NCBI RefSeq assembly: GCF_000003815.2
Contig: NC_049991.1
Span: forward strand, 20,966,238 to 21,030,237
Reading direction: 5' to 3'
Origin: Branchiostoma floridae
Lineage: Eukaryota > Chordata > Leptocardii > Amphioxiformes > Branchiostomatidae
DNA length: 64,000 nt
Shown here: piece by piece, positions 1 through 12,200 of the stretch
Layout of the letters: every line of letters starts with the position of its first letter
Position numbering within the stretch: the stretch's first letter is position 1
The notes under the pieces: generated by a model
The model's input: the letters and a program-made list of their open reading frames with translations, nothing else
Database searches by the model: none
What the model was told of the DNA's origin: nothing
Program-made: the position numbers and the translations under genes

Positions 1-189
1 TTGTAAGACATGTATACAAACAAATTCATGGAAGGAATTTTTTCTCCGATGAAAAATATTGCTGTGGCAGATAAAAATATACGCCTGGGGTCAAAAATGA
101 CCCCATACGGTCGGATGAGGGTTAATGCATTGTTAAAGTCCTAGTATCTATTCACATATATTTATTAACTAAAGCATAAGGCTAGAAAT

Positions 190-367
190 TGGACAAATCC
201 AGACACATAACATGCCAAAGGGGTTAGGGGTATCGTTTGCGACCCAGCTAACTCGGCCGGCGTGTTATCTGGCTATATTTGTCAGATTTCTATCATTTTT
301 CCAGCGACCTGAGTAGAAGCTAAGACTTCCGTACGGACCTCATACGGGCTGAAATATACATAAGCCA
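190..367 (+). repeat. Fold-back repeat, second copy at 5065-5250
   Basis: ACACATAACATGCCAAAGG..GTGTTATCTGGCT and then CAGCGACCTG and ACGGACCTCATACGGGCT correspond to blocks in the 5-kb copy. The inner halves are complementary in the 5-kb copy. Confidence 0.65.
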
Positions 368-590
368 GTTTCAGCTCACTGAAGAGCTAGTCTTCCACTT
401 GCCATGACAGAGAAGACAGACTCTATGTATAGTTTTACAGGTTCATTGTGCCAGGGTCAGGGATATTCCCCGAGCTCTTTTCGACGAGCACAGTGAACAG
501 TGGGCCACGGCTTAATACCCTGTCCTAAGGACTGCGACCCTTTCCAGTAGCGTGCATGTCAGGTGATCGACACAGCCGGAATAGTCTTTG
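368..590 (+). repeat. Dispersed repeat, second copy at 61868-62045
   Basis: Shared blocks: TCAGCTCACTGAAGAGC / TTAGCTCACTGAAGAGC, AGCTCTTTTCGAC.AGCACA, GCGACCCTTTCC / GCAACCCTTTCC and CGACACAGCCGGAAT. No coding capacity is evident. Confidence 0.78.
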
Positions 591-1440
591 CATCAGCTTT
601 CCTTTTTAATGTAAACTGTTATACTCTGTTATGGTTTCCACCAACCTGGTGCTGTTCCAGAGCCAGGGCCACTAACCACTGGACTACGCACGCTACGCAC
701 GTCTAAACCCACCTTAACCAAGCACATATCGAGTCGCGTAACTAGACGTACCGAGCTCGACAATCACTGGTTTTAAACACTTCACGTACTTTACTAATGG
801 AGCTATGATCAGGAGATCACTGAGGGAAGCAGCGGGGAACTAGGCAGAAAATTACTCTGTAGAGAAGTGAAGGTCGGATAATGTGGATGAACTTCAAGTC
901 TTAGACTTTCATACTTGAAGATTGATTCATCGCAGACTCATGCGAAGTTTTAGACTCTCACATCTAGAGCTTATAATAATCACAGGTGCGTGCAAAATGA
1001 CCAGGTACACTTAGTCTAGTAGTTTATTGTGCTCTGTTGCATCAGGAGAAACCAGACTTATGCGCATGGCAGAAGAAAAGTGGATGCTGAGAAAAGAGCT
1101 CTGCAACAGACCTGAATCAGCTCACAGATGTGCTCTGTGTGGCACAGACTGTCATTCTCGTATGGGACTGTTTAGCCACAATCTGTAGGGCTGATATCAA
1201 GTAGGATTTTACCATGGTCAATATTGACCGAAAGAGGCCATAGGTATGTTGCTGTAGTGGTCTCAACACTCCGCAGCTGCAATCAGTTTCTTCGCAGATA
1301 CAGTATGATCATTTTTAATATAATCGAATGGTAGAAAATTGTTATAGATATTGAACAGCCATATCAAAACTCAGTATTAGTTCACACAAACTCCATGTAT
1401 AAGTTCACTTAAACTCCATGTATTAGTTCACACAAACTCC
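591..1440. other. No gene recognised
   Basis: A possible tRNA-like SINE head lies on the minus strand near 700-640 (GTCCAGTGGTTAGTGGCC), weakly supported. A 30-bp ACACAAACTCCATGTAT(A/T)AG duplication lies at 1380-1440. Confidence 0.35.
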
Positions 1441-1442
1441 AA

Positions 1443-1488
1443 TGCTTTACTTTACTTTACTTTACGTTACTTTACTTTACTTTACTTG
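1443..1488 (+). repeat. (TTTAC)n microsatellite
   Basis: About nine five-base units with one variant (TTTACG). Confidence 0.95.
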
Positions 1489-1689
1489 AATGCCGTTCGA
1501 TATTTCTCCAACTCAAATGCACATTGAAAGTTGCATGACAAAATCATTTGGGACTGCCACAAGAATAGGCACAAAATCTGGAATGCACCGAGAATTTCTA
1601 GGTTACAATACAAATTCCAGGAATACACAAAGAATCTTATTCAGACAGAATTCCGGTTCATTCCGGTTCTCGTTTGAAGGGGCTTTCAG

Positions 1690-3430
1690 CATATACGTGC
1701 ACCCACAACATTTTTATATCATCCCGCCACTTCTAATACCGATCCTGATGTGGTACGGTTTTTTTCCGCGCACAGGAAAATTGAAGCAAGCCTTCCGGCT
1801 AGATGTTTGCCACAACTAAGCCACGGCGTCTATTTTTTATTAGGTCCCGGGTTCATTTTAAGTCCTTCTTAGATTCAACCCGGTGCCCGGCATGGCCCCA
1901 AAATACCCCATGGTCCGCAAGATGCCCCACGGGGTCACGTAAAAAAACACAGACGGTGAACTGGCCGGCAGGGCCCCTTTTTTCCAATCTGGATCTTTTA
2001 GAAGCCCTAGCATGTCTGTGCATGTGTTACATTTTAATATCCTCCCACCACTGCTAATACCGACTTCCTCCTTTTTTCGCTCAGGAAAATTGGAGCAAAC
2101 TTCGCTTCCGGCTAGACCGCCTCTCTCGTGTTCCCTTCGCTTATCGCGTTTTCTGCCTGTGTGGTTTCGCGCATCCGTTCCGGGAAACTCCCCATACGCG
2201 CTAATGCCTTCCTTCCACGCTGGGACACACGGCGCTTCCAGCTATCTCATCTTGCCTTGTATGGATAAGCTCGGATTATGTACAGAATGGGATGCTGCTA
2301 CTATGGCGACCTTTGAGAATTTATTATCAGGATTGGGCGATGGATTTTTGCAAAGGCAATTTGTAATTTATAAAAGGGAATCAAGTCTAATTAAAAACAC
2401 ATACACCGTACGGAGATTTGGTCCCCGAATTGCGTAGAATTGTACTTTACAAGGCTGAAAGTTCGAGGTCAGGTAAGGTAAGACTGGTGCAACGGCTAAA
2501 GGTGGACTCTCACTGCACTTGCTGCACCGGTGCGACACTGCGGGGTTCGTAGATGACTCAACGAATTTCAGAGATGACGAACGAATTTTCTTCTGGTTTG
2601 TGTATTTTGTTGTCTTAGAAGTCATACTTTTGCGTATTACGCAATATCTAAATTATACAAAATGGGCAAATATAACAGTGTCGCAGTTAACGGACCCTGT
2701 TTTGCCACACCGGTGCCCCAAATGCGCTGAGATACCATCTTAATGCCTTAACGCGGAAACACATAGTGCTTCCGGCTTTATCCCATCTTGCCTTGTATGA
2801 ATAAGCTCGGATTATGTACAAAATGGGATGCTGCTACTATGGCGACCTTTGAGAATGTATAATCGGGATTGGGTGATGGATTCTCGCAAAGGCATCAAAG
2901 GCATAGAACTTATGTATAAAAAGAATCAAACCTAATTATACACACATTCACCGTTCGAATAGTTGGTTCCCGAATTGCGTAGAATTGTAACCTACAAGGT
3001 TGGAAGTTTGAGGTCGGGTAAGGTAAGGCTGGTGCCATGGCTAATTGAGTAGATTGTTTGCCTTGCAATTGGAAGGTACTTAATTGTTAGTTTGATCCCC
3101 AATCGAGTCATACCAAAGTGCGGATTATATACAGGATGGAATGCTGCTACTATAACGAATTGTGAAGATGTATACTTAGCTAGTAATCCGGATTGGGTGA
3201 TAGATTATTGCAAAGGCATCAAAGACGAAGAACTTAATATGTAAACCTTATGTATCAAACCAAGGACGTCCTTGATCAAACCTAATCAAACACACATACA
3301 CCGTTCAAATAGTTGGTTCCCGAAATGCGTAGAACTGTAATCTACATGGCCGAGGTCAGGTAAGGTCAGGCAAGGTAAGACTGTTGGAACGACTAAGTAA
3401 ATTGTAAAACTGAGTCACACCAAGGACGTT
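1690..3430 (+). repeat. Old tandem block, three copies of ~300 bp plus flanking duplications
   Basis: Units at ~2200-2499, ~2745-3050 and ~3095-3400 share GGATTATGTACA.AATGGGA, TGCTGCTACTATGGCGACCT, GTTCCCGAATTGCGTAGAAT and GGTCAGGTAAGGTAAG. Upstream, ~1725-1805 and ~2035-2115 share CTAATACCGA..CAGGAAAATTG.AGCAA and CTTCCGGCTAGA. Confidence 0.8.
2500..2740. mobile_element. Harbinger-like MITE with TAA target duplication
   Basis: Left end AGGTGGACTCTCACTGCACT, right end GCGCTGAGATACCATCT (imperfect inverted repeat), flanked by TAA at 2497-2499 and 2741-2743. It separates two units of the tandem block; the unit ends at ~3045 and ~3400 lack it. Same family as 41255-41496. Confidence 0.78.
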
Positions 3431-3469
3431 ATATCACAGCCTTGGTCATACCAAAGACGTTACATTTTT

Positions 3470-3945
3470 TTTCAACCTTTATTTAACCTTGATACATCAT
3501 TCGGCCTGAGCCGTTTTTCAAGATTTCAAGGGTGGGGGAGGTCAGAGGTCTAAATACCTTCTAAATACAATGCAGTACACAAAAGATACAATTCAACATT
3601 CCATAAATACTTTCGTATTCAACACAATATCAGTCCATCTCATAGTCCATAGTTACATAATTTCTAGTCAAGTTCTTAAACGACGATAAAGAGGGCGCCT
3701 GCCTCAAGTTCTGCCTCAGACTATTCCACAGAACTGTGCCTGAATACATTATAGATCTTCGAAACGCTTCTCTGTGGACCATGGGTAAGTATAGTAGGTT
3801 GGATTCGCTTTGTCGCGTTGATCTAGTAAAGGTAAATCATGCTGCTTTCTCTGCTTAGCTCTCAGCATCCTGGAAAGATAATGGTATTTCCAGTGAACCC
3901 ACCAAGGGATTGCACGAAGCTCTTTGACCAGGACTATTTGCACCG
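3470..3945 (-). pseudogene. Minus-strand LINE reverse transcriptase end and 3' UTR
   Basis: On the minus strand, a frame reads SNLLYLPMVHREAFRRS then IMYSGTVLWNSLRQNLRQAP and SLSSFKNLTRNYV, the standard LINE C-terminus. A stop upstream and an alternative open frame (3943-3749) show it is frameshifted. The 3' end finishes in an A-rich tail (T run at 3467-3474 on +). Confidence 0.72.
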
Positions 3946-4165
3946 TTTCGTGCGGGAAGGACTTGGAATTTTTAAAGGTAAAATTGCCGAGGGTGGCAAA
4001 GGTGTTCAGAAACCCTCATGTCAAAGCTTTTTTGTTAGGAACTATCTGGCCTTCTTACATGTTAAAGCGTAGATGTATTTGTGAATTTTACAATTGGAGA
4101 TAGCAGACTTCCCCCTTGCCTATGCTGCTTTGCGATCCTTTCAGCCTTACGGTTTCAGTTGCAGC
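3946..4165. other. No feature recognised
   Basis: Short single-copy stretch between the LINE end and the CA-rich tract. Confidence 0.3.
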
Positions 4166-4167
4166 AC

Positions 4168-4290
4168 AGACACACAGACACACACACACACACACACACA
4201 AGCGCGCACAGACGCATGAACACACAGGCAGACAGACAAACACAGATACACTGACGTACAGACAAACAAACAAACACAAACAGACAGACA
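4168..4290. repeat. (CA)n and CAGACAAACA-type simple repeat
   Basis: Cysteine/valine-rich and histidine-rich frames over this tract on either strand are artefacts of the repeat. Confidence 0.92.
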
Positions 4291-5064
4291 AGCCAAAAGC
4301 CCTATACTCCCTTCGGATGTGTTTAAAGGCGTTCAAGCATAATATATACAAGCAGGCATAATCTCATTATAATGCCTGATTACACCGTCTTCATACTATT
4401 TCATAACACAGTCACCACTAATCAGCTTTACAGCAAAATCTCCTAATGAAGTTTTAATCATAATACTTATTGCATTCTGCAGCATATCTTTCACGCTGTG
4501 CCTGAATACACCCGAGGAAGGCTCCCTTTTACATGTTGAAACCCGTGTCTTAATTTGCCCTAGGAAATGATCCCTAAAATAAAGATAAGACCTTGAAAGC
4601 AAGAGAGAAGAAGTAATATGTATTCATGAGGGTTAGGCGAAAGGTCGCGCTAGGGAAGTGTGCGGGGATGGGATTATCCTTTCGGGATTATATAAAGATG
4701 GGCGGAAAGCCGGAAGCGATTTGTGGCGTAGAAAAGGCTGGAGGATTGTCACGGTGTCACGCTTAAGCTATGTGGACCGTCTTTTTTTTAGGAAATCGAC
4801 GACTAATGCCACATAGGATACATCAGTCATTCACAATTGAAATGAAACATTATGCTTTTTCAAGTAGCTTGTGGTGGTGCAATGCGTGTGTCTACATGCC
4901 TTCACAGCGCATCAAGACCCTTTCACGTTTTGTTGACTAAAGTTGGTATCTCGCTGCACTTGGGGTACTGGTGTGGCACTATGTCCTCGTGTGAACCCCT
5001 TTGCGTATATGTCCGTATTTGGTCCGTATGGGGTTTTCTACGAGGCTTCACAGGTTGCTGTAAA

Positions 5065-5250
5065 AATAGACACATAACACGCCAAAGGAGTTGACTGTCC
5101 AAGGAATATAGGTTGTGATAAGCAAACTCCTCTGGCATGTTATCTGGCTGTATTTGTCCAATTCCTCGTTTTTCAGCAACCTGTGGAGCCCAATAGAGGC
5201 TAGGAATTTCATACAGACCTCATCTGGACTTACTATATACTCTAGGACAG
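5065..5250 (+). repeat. Fold-back repeat, copy of 190-367
   Basis: ACATAACACGCCAAAGGAGT and AACTCCTCTGGCATGTTATC form imperfect inverted arms. CAGCAACCTGTGGAGCC and CAGACCTCATCTGGAC follow. Confidence 0.65.
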
Positions 5251-6330
5251 CTATGTTTGAGTTATCTAGCCCGAGTACCATCCCCATAGTGACCGCGGGC
5301 TAAACCCTTTCGCTTACTAACCACGGATTAGCAAGTGAAATCATTGAGCCAGCGGTCACTACGGAGGATGGTTCTCAGGCTAGGATCTATCAGAGCAGTT
5401 TTGACAGATTGAGAACGGATGTAGAGGTGAGCCGGATGAGCCCAAATATCTTCCAGCCGGTTCATGTCAGACTTTGTCAGCCCGTCAAGCGAAGTGCGTG
5501 AATGATCATGATGTACGAGGGGCCGGCGATGTTCTGACGCGGAAGTCCGCCGTAGTGACAAACTTCTCATGACACTTGGAAGGATGCAGCGTAAAATCAA
5601 AGAACCCACGACGTTGTAATAATCCGGCATGGCTCTCATGAGACAAGCCGAGTTTGTAATACGCATACTGATTTTTCAAGTATATATTTATATTTTTCTG
5701 TTTCATGTTTCGATGTGGCGAAGGACCCATACGACTAGTTTCTATGCTGTAGCTTTTTGAATACTCTTTGTATAAAATTTCTTTAGAATTAGTTATTGCA
5801 ATGTATGTGACAAGACAATAGGGTTCTAGTTTTGTGTGTTATCAAACTCAAAGGTACGCAATTTAGCCGTCGGCTGCTATGTACCTGGTTAATAGAGTTA
5901 AGATTATAAACCTTTCATTCGTTAATTCATGGGTAGAAAATGCATCGTATGCGATAAAGTATATACCCACTAGACCTACATGCATTTAAAAACATAATTC
6001 AGTATTCTACTGAACTGCCCAAGTACCCTCTTGTCAAATGATGAAATCTCAGTCTATGGCTGAATACAAAGAGTCTTACAAGGTCTGACAAACGTTAGGT
6101 TACAAAAATAATTTTAGGGGCATCTGAGATGAAACGGTGAAAGTAAAAGTGAAAGTTGCTCCTTAACAGGATGTAACCCGAGTCTGTAATGTGATCCCAT
6201 CCCTGATGTATGTGTAATGACAGCTCGTTATCCCCCATGCTTCACTAATCCGCATCTCCTCTCCACCTCACGCACAGGTGCACGGGGCCGACCACGTGGG
6301 CGGAGACCACCAACCGCGTTGCCACACTTC
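5250..6330. other. No gene recognised
   Basis: The minus-strand frame 5666-5328 (112 codons) resembles no family I know. Nothing else is seen. Confidence 0.35.
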
Positions 6331-6714
6331 TCCCCACGCCTCAAGGCTCTCTTATTTAAGGAATCAGGGCACTATCTGTAGTGTTCAGGCGAAGAGTGGC
6401 TATCCGGCCTAGCGGACACTTCGAGCAACAGAGAAGTCAGCGATACAGAGGCAACAAGTAACTATCACCTTTTCAAGATGTCACCCTGGAGACCAGACTG
6501 TAAGGTTAGATCCACTCACACAGGAAAGGACGCTTACTCTTTCCGATACGTGTGGTGGGTTCTTTGACGTGCTCGAGGTTTGGCTCTCCCCGAACACGGG
6601 ACCTCCATTTAACGTCCTAACCGAAGGAGCTCTCTAACCGAAGCCAGGTACTCATTTTCATCAGAGTGAAGTTCTATACAGTAGAGAACAGGAGCGCGTT
6701 TGACGGTACGTACT

Positions 6715-7345
6715 GGCATCTTCCTTGGGGACAACTGAAAGTCTCCACTGCGAAGTTTAGTACGTCATTACCCTCGTTTTGCTAACCCACGAGAGACGCA
6801 TTTACGTGACGCTCAGCTCAGGCGAACAGTGACAATCTGAACCTCGTGCTGGGTAGAAAGCTGCAACTTGTCAACATTCGTTAATGCAGGCCTTGGAGAC
6901 AACTGGAGGTCTCCACTGCGAAGTTAACTGCGTCACTGACGATCGCTCGTTCCTACCAAAGCCCCAGTTTACCCGCTCTGCATGATGCAGCCTTTGGTGA
7001 CCACAGAAGCTCCCCACTGCGATGTTTAATACGTAACCATTGGTTACTTCACGACTTGCGAGAATCACCTACAGCGTATATACCTAAGTGTTTACTCGAG
7101 AAGAAGAGGTTGGACCGGCGGGTGGGGAAAACGGACAGTGGCGCTCGTCTCCGCTGTGGTGATGAAAGGCTACCAAGGCTGCAGGTACTTATTAACACTT
7201 TCCTTGGGGGCAACTTGGAGTCTCTACAGCGAAATTCATTACGGGTAAAGTTCAGAAATCCTAGAACGTCTGCAGTCGATCAGAGGTCGTAGCGATTAGT
7301 CCTGGCTTACCGGCATTGGGAGCAACTCCAACTCTCCTCTGCGAA
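6715..7345 (+). repeat. Five diverged copies of a ~45-bp block upstream of the GPCR gene
   Basis: Related blocks at about 6718, 6891, 6987, 7200 and 7312 share the pattern CCTTGG..ACAACT..AGTCTCC followed by CTGCGAAGTTTA and often TACGTCA. Spacing is irregular (95-215 bp), so this is an old, decayed tandem family or a cluster of bound elements. Confidence 0.5.
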
Positions 7346-7419
7346 GTTTAGATTGATCAAGATTGCCTGTCGGATCCATCGCAGCGCTACATTGGACGTG
7401 GCTGCCGCGACACCTTACA

Positions 7420-7800
7420 GTGTCTCAGAATCAACATCGATCGTTCGTAAAACGCCGGCAAGTTCATCTGGACCGGTCTCTTCAGATCGGTGAGTCAAAA
7501 ATTGAACATTGTCATCGTGCCATTATCGTGGGTACAGGGGAGGTTTAAACATTTACCGCTGCCAGTGCTGTCTCGCCTGACTACCCAAATGTCACAGTTA
7601 TAGGATCACCGATAAAGAATGACTCAGAATCAACGTAGGTCGTTCATAAAACGCCGGCAAGTTCATCTGGACCCATCTCTTCAGCTTGGTGAGTCAAAAA
7701 ATTGAACAGGACGCGCGCAAGCCATTGTTAGGGATATAGCGCTGTCAGTGTTGTCTCACGCCTATGTTACACTTGTAAGATCATCGCTATCAACGACTTC
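7420..7800 (+). repeat. Tandem duplication of ~200 bp containing a donor-like site
   Basis: The two units start near 7425 and 7622 (CTCAGAATCAAC). Both contain AAACGCCGGCAAGTTCATCT and then a GGTGAGTC donor-like site. The pattern resembles the junction duplications seen at the coding exons, so it may mark a 5' UTR exon end. Confidence 0.6.
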
Positions 7801-9011
7801 AACCCACAGACTTCATTTGGAGCTGTCCATTTCTTAGATGAATGAGACAGAGACTTGATTGGCTTTAACATAGGACTGATCAGCTGCGTCTATGTGGCCG
7901 AGAGGCTTCTTTCACGTCAGACTTTAGGAATCTGTCTCGGCTAGTTGCTGCCAATAACAGCTAGCCGTCCGGGTGGAATTAGACGCGACAAGGTGGCGCG
8001 GGAGGTTCACACCGATTACTTACAGTCTTACCGAGATACAGGCCGTTTCTCAACGCTGCTTTGTCTTTCTCCAATCGATACACGGACTAGAAGAACGGAA
8101 GTACATTTGAATCTGCCTCGCTACTAGGTTGATGGGGTGAACAATCAACTGCTTCGGAAGCAGAACGCCACCACCGAACAGGCTATTGACAAGTCAGAGA
8201 TCAAGGAACGATCTTGGGCACTTGCTACAGATAACACCCTCGCTCTACAAGCTCAGCGCTATCTACAGCAAGGTGCAAAGGTGTGTAAATACCACTCAAT
8301 CTTTCTAGAAGTTCAAGCAAAAATAGTCTGACGACAAAACGTTTCTCCGGCGTCTTCGTATCGATTCGAAACACCTGCTAGAAAGAACTGAAGACCCGCG
8401 GGTCGGCAATAGTCATTTACAGGGTGTATATATAGAACTGATGCTGATCTTTGCTGTCGCCCCGCTCTTTCTTCTCGCTTTAATGTCGACTCAGATCAAC
8501 ATCTAGACGAAACAAAGACGCATTTCGAAGTTCCGCCCGTCTGCTGTCAAGTTCGACGCTGATCTTGTAAATTTGAGGTTTGGCTCGTTGACAGAAAGCA
8601 ACTGTTTTGTTAGTGGCAAAGAGCGTGGGAGATCAGTGCGGGATTTACTGACGTAGATAACAAGACAAAAAATAGGCGACTTTCAAGGCACTTTCTTTCA
8701 TCGACTTATTAAGAACTCTAACTGAGAAATACCCTGGCAGCATAACTGGTTTCGGGTACAAGGACTGAGTGGACAACAGAGTGCTAAGCAGAAGGCAACG
8801 GATAGGTTTCAGCTATTTCATACCAGTGCGTACCCATATTATTGCATAAGAACTGTAGCAGGTTTTTTAAACGTGCTCAATGGGTGTTTCTTCTCTAGAA
8901 AGGACTTAAATCTTACAGTGTACCTTTCGCAGGACTGGATGCTATTCAAGTAGTGCGAAAAACAAGGACAAGTCGTAGATTCGCATATTTATCAAGCGTT
9001 ATCTGGACAGG

Positions 9012-9273
9012 ATGTCTACCGAGGATGTCTACTCCAACTTCTCGGGGCTACCCTCGTGTCGCCCCGAAGGGATGCCCGCCAACGTGACGGTGGAGGCGGA
9101 GGAGTCCGGGGACTCGGGCGTCATTCCCAGCACGTTCATCGCGGTGTTCTTCACGCTGATCTGCCTAATGGGGGTGGTGGGGAACGCGCTGTGCTTCTAC
9201 GTGCTGTGCCTCAAGTCATCGCCGAGGTCCACCATCACCGTCTACATCCTAAGCCTCGCTACTGCAGACACAG
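9012..9273 (+). CDS. GPCR coding exon 1: N-terminus, TM1, first intracellular loop, start of TM2
   Basis: The exon encodes residues 1-87 plus one base of codon 88. The ATG at 9012 is chosen because the frame then runs straight into a typical short extracellular N-terminus with two N-glycosylation sequons (NFS at residue 9, NVT at residue 24) and TM1 from about residue 38, ending in the GN signature at 57-58. The second-loop arginine/serine stretch and LATAD (D86) follow. The donor is CAG|GTAAGG at 9273/9274. The exon joins in phase 1 to exon 2, completing a valine codon. Its last 88 bases are duplicated just downstream (9339-9426), and its donor region is repeated about 17 times to ~10120. 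Confidence 0.9.
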
Positions 9274-12200
9274 GTAAGGCCCCAGGCTTTAATAAATTAT
9301 TAGTCTCGATACGGCAGACACAGGTTAGGCCCCTGACAGCGCTGTGCTTCTACGTGCTGTGCCTCAAGTCATCGCCGAGGTCCACCATCACGGTCTACAT
9401 CCTCAGCCTCGCTACTGCAGACACAGGTAAGGCTCGCTGTGATACATCATTAGCCTCGCTACTGCAGACACAGGTACGGCCCCTGGCTTTAATACACCAT
9501 TAGCCTCGCTACGGCAGACACGGGTAAGGCTCACTCTAGTACATCCTCAGCCTCGCTACTGCAGACACAGGCAAGGCTCGCTCTAGTACATCCTTAGTCT
9601 CGCTACTGCAGACACAGGCAAGGCTCGCTCTAGTACATCCTTAGCCTCGCTACTGCAGACACAGGTAAGGCTCGCTCTAGTACATCCTTAGCCTCGCTAC
9701 TGCAGACACAGGAAGGCCCCAAAATTAGTACATCCTTAGGCTCACTACTGCAGACACAGGTAAGGCTCGCTCTAGTACATCCTTAGCCTCGCTACTGCAG
9801 ACACAGGAAGGCCCCAAAATTAGTACATCCTTAGGCTCGCTACTGCAGACACAGGTAAGGCCCCAATATAAGTACATCCTTAGCCTCGCTACTGCAGACA
9901 CAGGTAAGGCCCCAAAATCGGTACATCCTTAGCCTCGCTACTGCAGACACAGGTAAGGCCCCGAAATTGGTACATCCTTGGCCTCGGTAGGCCAAACACA
10001 GGTACTTAGGCTAACTACTGCAGACATAGGCTCCTCGCTTTGATACATCCTTAGCCTCGCTACGGCAGACACAAGTAAGGCTCCTCATCTTGATACATCC
10101 TTACTAGCCTCGCTACAAAACACACATGTGAGGGTCAATTTCATGTTGCAAATTCTGGAATATAGTAAGCCAAGAACAATATATGGCAAAACAAAGTTGG
10201 TGGGTCAGTTAATTAGGCAGGAGGGCCATAAACTGATTTACGGTCATTGAGCAGGTACGAGGTGGGGTTTTTCTAAAATCGTCATAATACTGAAGCATAT
10301 GCTGTTATTGCCATGAAAAGTGAATAACACATGTGTATGTGAAAGGACAAGCGTAGAGCGACGTATTTTTGTCATAGGAAAAGATGTTTGAATTTTTACG
10401 GGAAAATGTACAAAGAAATACGATACTAAGACCCGTTTAACATTACGCTGGGGTTAGACTCAGCGAGACTCACGGCAATGACCTTCACAGACAAGGAAAA
10501 GTAATGACTATGCGAATCGCAATTCCGCTGCACGGGGGACCTGAGAAATTCTAACTGAAAGCACTTTAGACTGTTCAGCTAGCAGAGTCTTGGGGGCATT
10601 GGGCTAAATGGAACTAGCTGTCGATGTGAATGGTAGTAAAGAACCGGAGTTGCGTCAAGAGGGATTGGCACATGACTTGGAAACGAAAAGCTCCTCAAGC
10701 TGGCTTTCAGAAGAGACATGTTCCAAAGTGTGGCCAAGGTCATTGAGGTGTCCTTAAATGAACCGATTGGTCATATAGATGATAATGATGGGGTCTTCGC
10801 GGCTTGTGGGAGATGTGGAAATACGACGTTGAAAGAAAAGCAATTAGAAGTGGTTTGCAGATGGGGATTTAGATTGTCGGCAAGGCGGAATAGAAATTGG
10901 TCATTTAGATGGTGAATAAGGAACAGAGACATTTCGCGTTTGCAGTGCCCTCCGCGAGAGATTAGATCGCTCAGAAGGTGTTTATTTCAAGACCAGGGCG
11001 GAAGAAGTTAGACGTGTATGTATTGACTTGTTCAGCCAGCTCATTCTAGTGGCACTGCAGAAGATGGATAGATGTCACTTGAAATGTCCGGAAGTAAATC
11101 TCCTAATTTCATCCAGCTGCAGATATTGAATTGCCATTCAATATTCTTTACCTAGATGTCAAACCATCGATGAAAACCACCGATGAAAAGCCGTGGATTT
11201 GATACAAGGTAGAAACAGCGCAGTTCCAGTGGTCTTCATCCATCCATACCAATCGGGTGTTCTCAATGTGTCAGAGTATTTATAACATTAGTTTTTTTTA
11301 AACATTAGTCAATGGCTTAAACTGTTGTTTTTATTTGAGACTCTAATTATTTTAATTGCAGGCGCTAATTATTGCATCACCCTATATTAGAACACGCGAT
11401 GGAGATAAAGACAGTGCAGAACCAGTGGTAGTTATCTAGTCTCTACCAGACGGCCTACGCTGGCCGTTATATGGAAAATAATTTGCCAGGGGAGTTTCGG
11501 CTGTTAGAAGAGTTAACCGGACTCCAGAAAGGGAAACACGAATCTTTAGAAGCGTGGACTGACTCCCCTGGCCTATTTTTTTGTGCCGAATTCTACGATC
11601 CCCGCATCCCCGTAGGAGGGCCTTGGTGGAGACTAGTAGTTAACCACGGAGGACCCTGTGTCCATTTGTCTGGCTGTGATGAGGATCAGTAGTCAGACGT
11701 TAATGAGTCTCTGTATAGCCTCCTTCACCGGCGTCTCTAGGGCCTTGGCGAAAGTTGTCAATTCGCGATTTTTATCTGGGAATACGACGCGCCAACAAAA
11801 ACTTTTGCCAAGGCCCTAGAGACGCCGGTGAAGGAGGCTATCTCTGAAGAAGTCGATGGAGGGATAAACAGTGGGTCTGCAATAGGCTAACAGGGCACAT
11901 AATATCACTCGTCTGTCAGATGATATGTCTCCGTGGATCTTATTCCGTGGATCGGTGGGTTGGAGTTCAATCGTGGGGTCGGCTTAGCTCGGACATCTTG
12001 TATGGGATTGTATTCATCTGTACTTTGGGTCATACTAACTAGATTGTGGCGCCAGATGCCGGTTCACATTTGTTTTGAAAAGTTTTACTTTGTACTATTT
12101 CTATAACTTACCCTCATGTTGGATTCGCACATAAAAGTACTGCGTGGTGAAGATAGATGGAAGACTGTGCAGGTAGTGAGCACGGATGCTGCCGAACCTT

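Larger units (their letters stand above)
6340..9011 (+). promoter_or_regulatory. Upstream region of the GPCR gene; possible promoter and 5' UTR exon(s)
   Basis: There is no coding signal here. An A/T-rich CTCTTATTTAAGG stands at ~6348 and could be a TATA-like box. A consensus-like donor (TCG|GTGAGTC) occurs at ~7489 and again, in a duplicated block, at ~7690. Acceptor-like sites occur just before the start codon, the best being CCTTTCGCAG ending at 8932. Together they allow a spliced 5' UTR, but this is only inferred; transcript evidence would be needed to place it. Confidence 0.25.

Noticed and set aside
4088-4361. Cysteine/valine-rich small proteins
   Set aside because: Translation of (CA)n and related simple repeats.
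5328-5666. 112-codon minus-strand frame
   Set aside because: No recognisable domain, no splice context, and no similarity that I can name.
9261-10120. Regularly spaced short repeats resembling a CRISPR array
   Set aside because: The units are contiguous minisatellite copies containing an exon end and donor, the spacers are themselves repeated, and the genome is animal.
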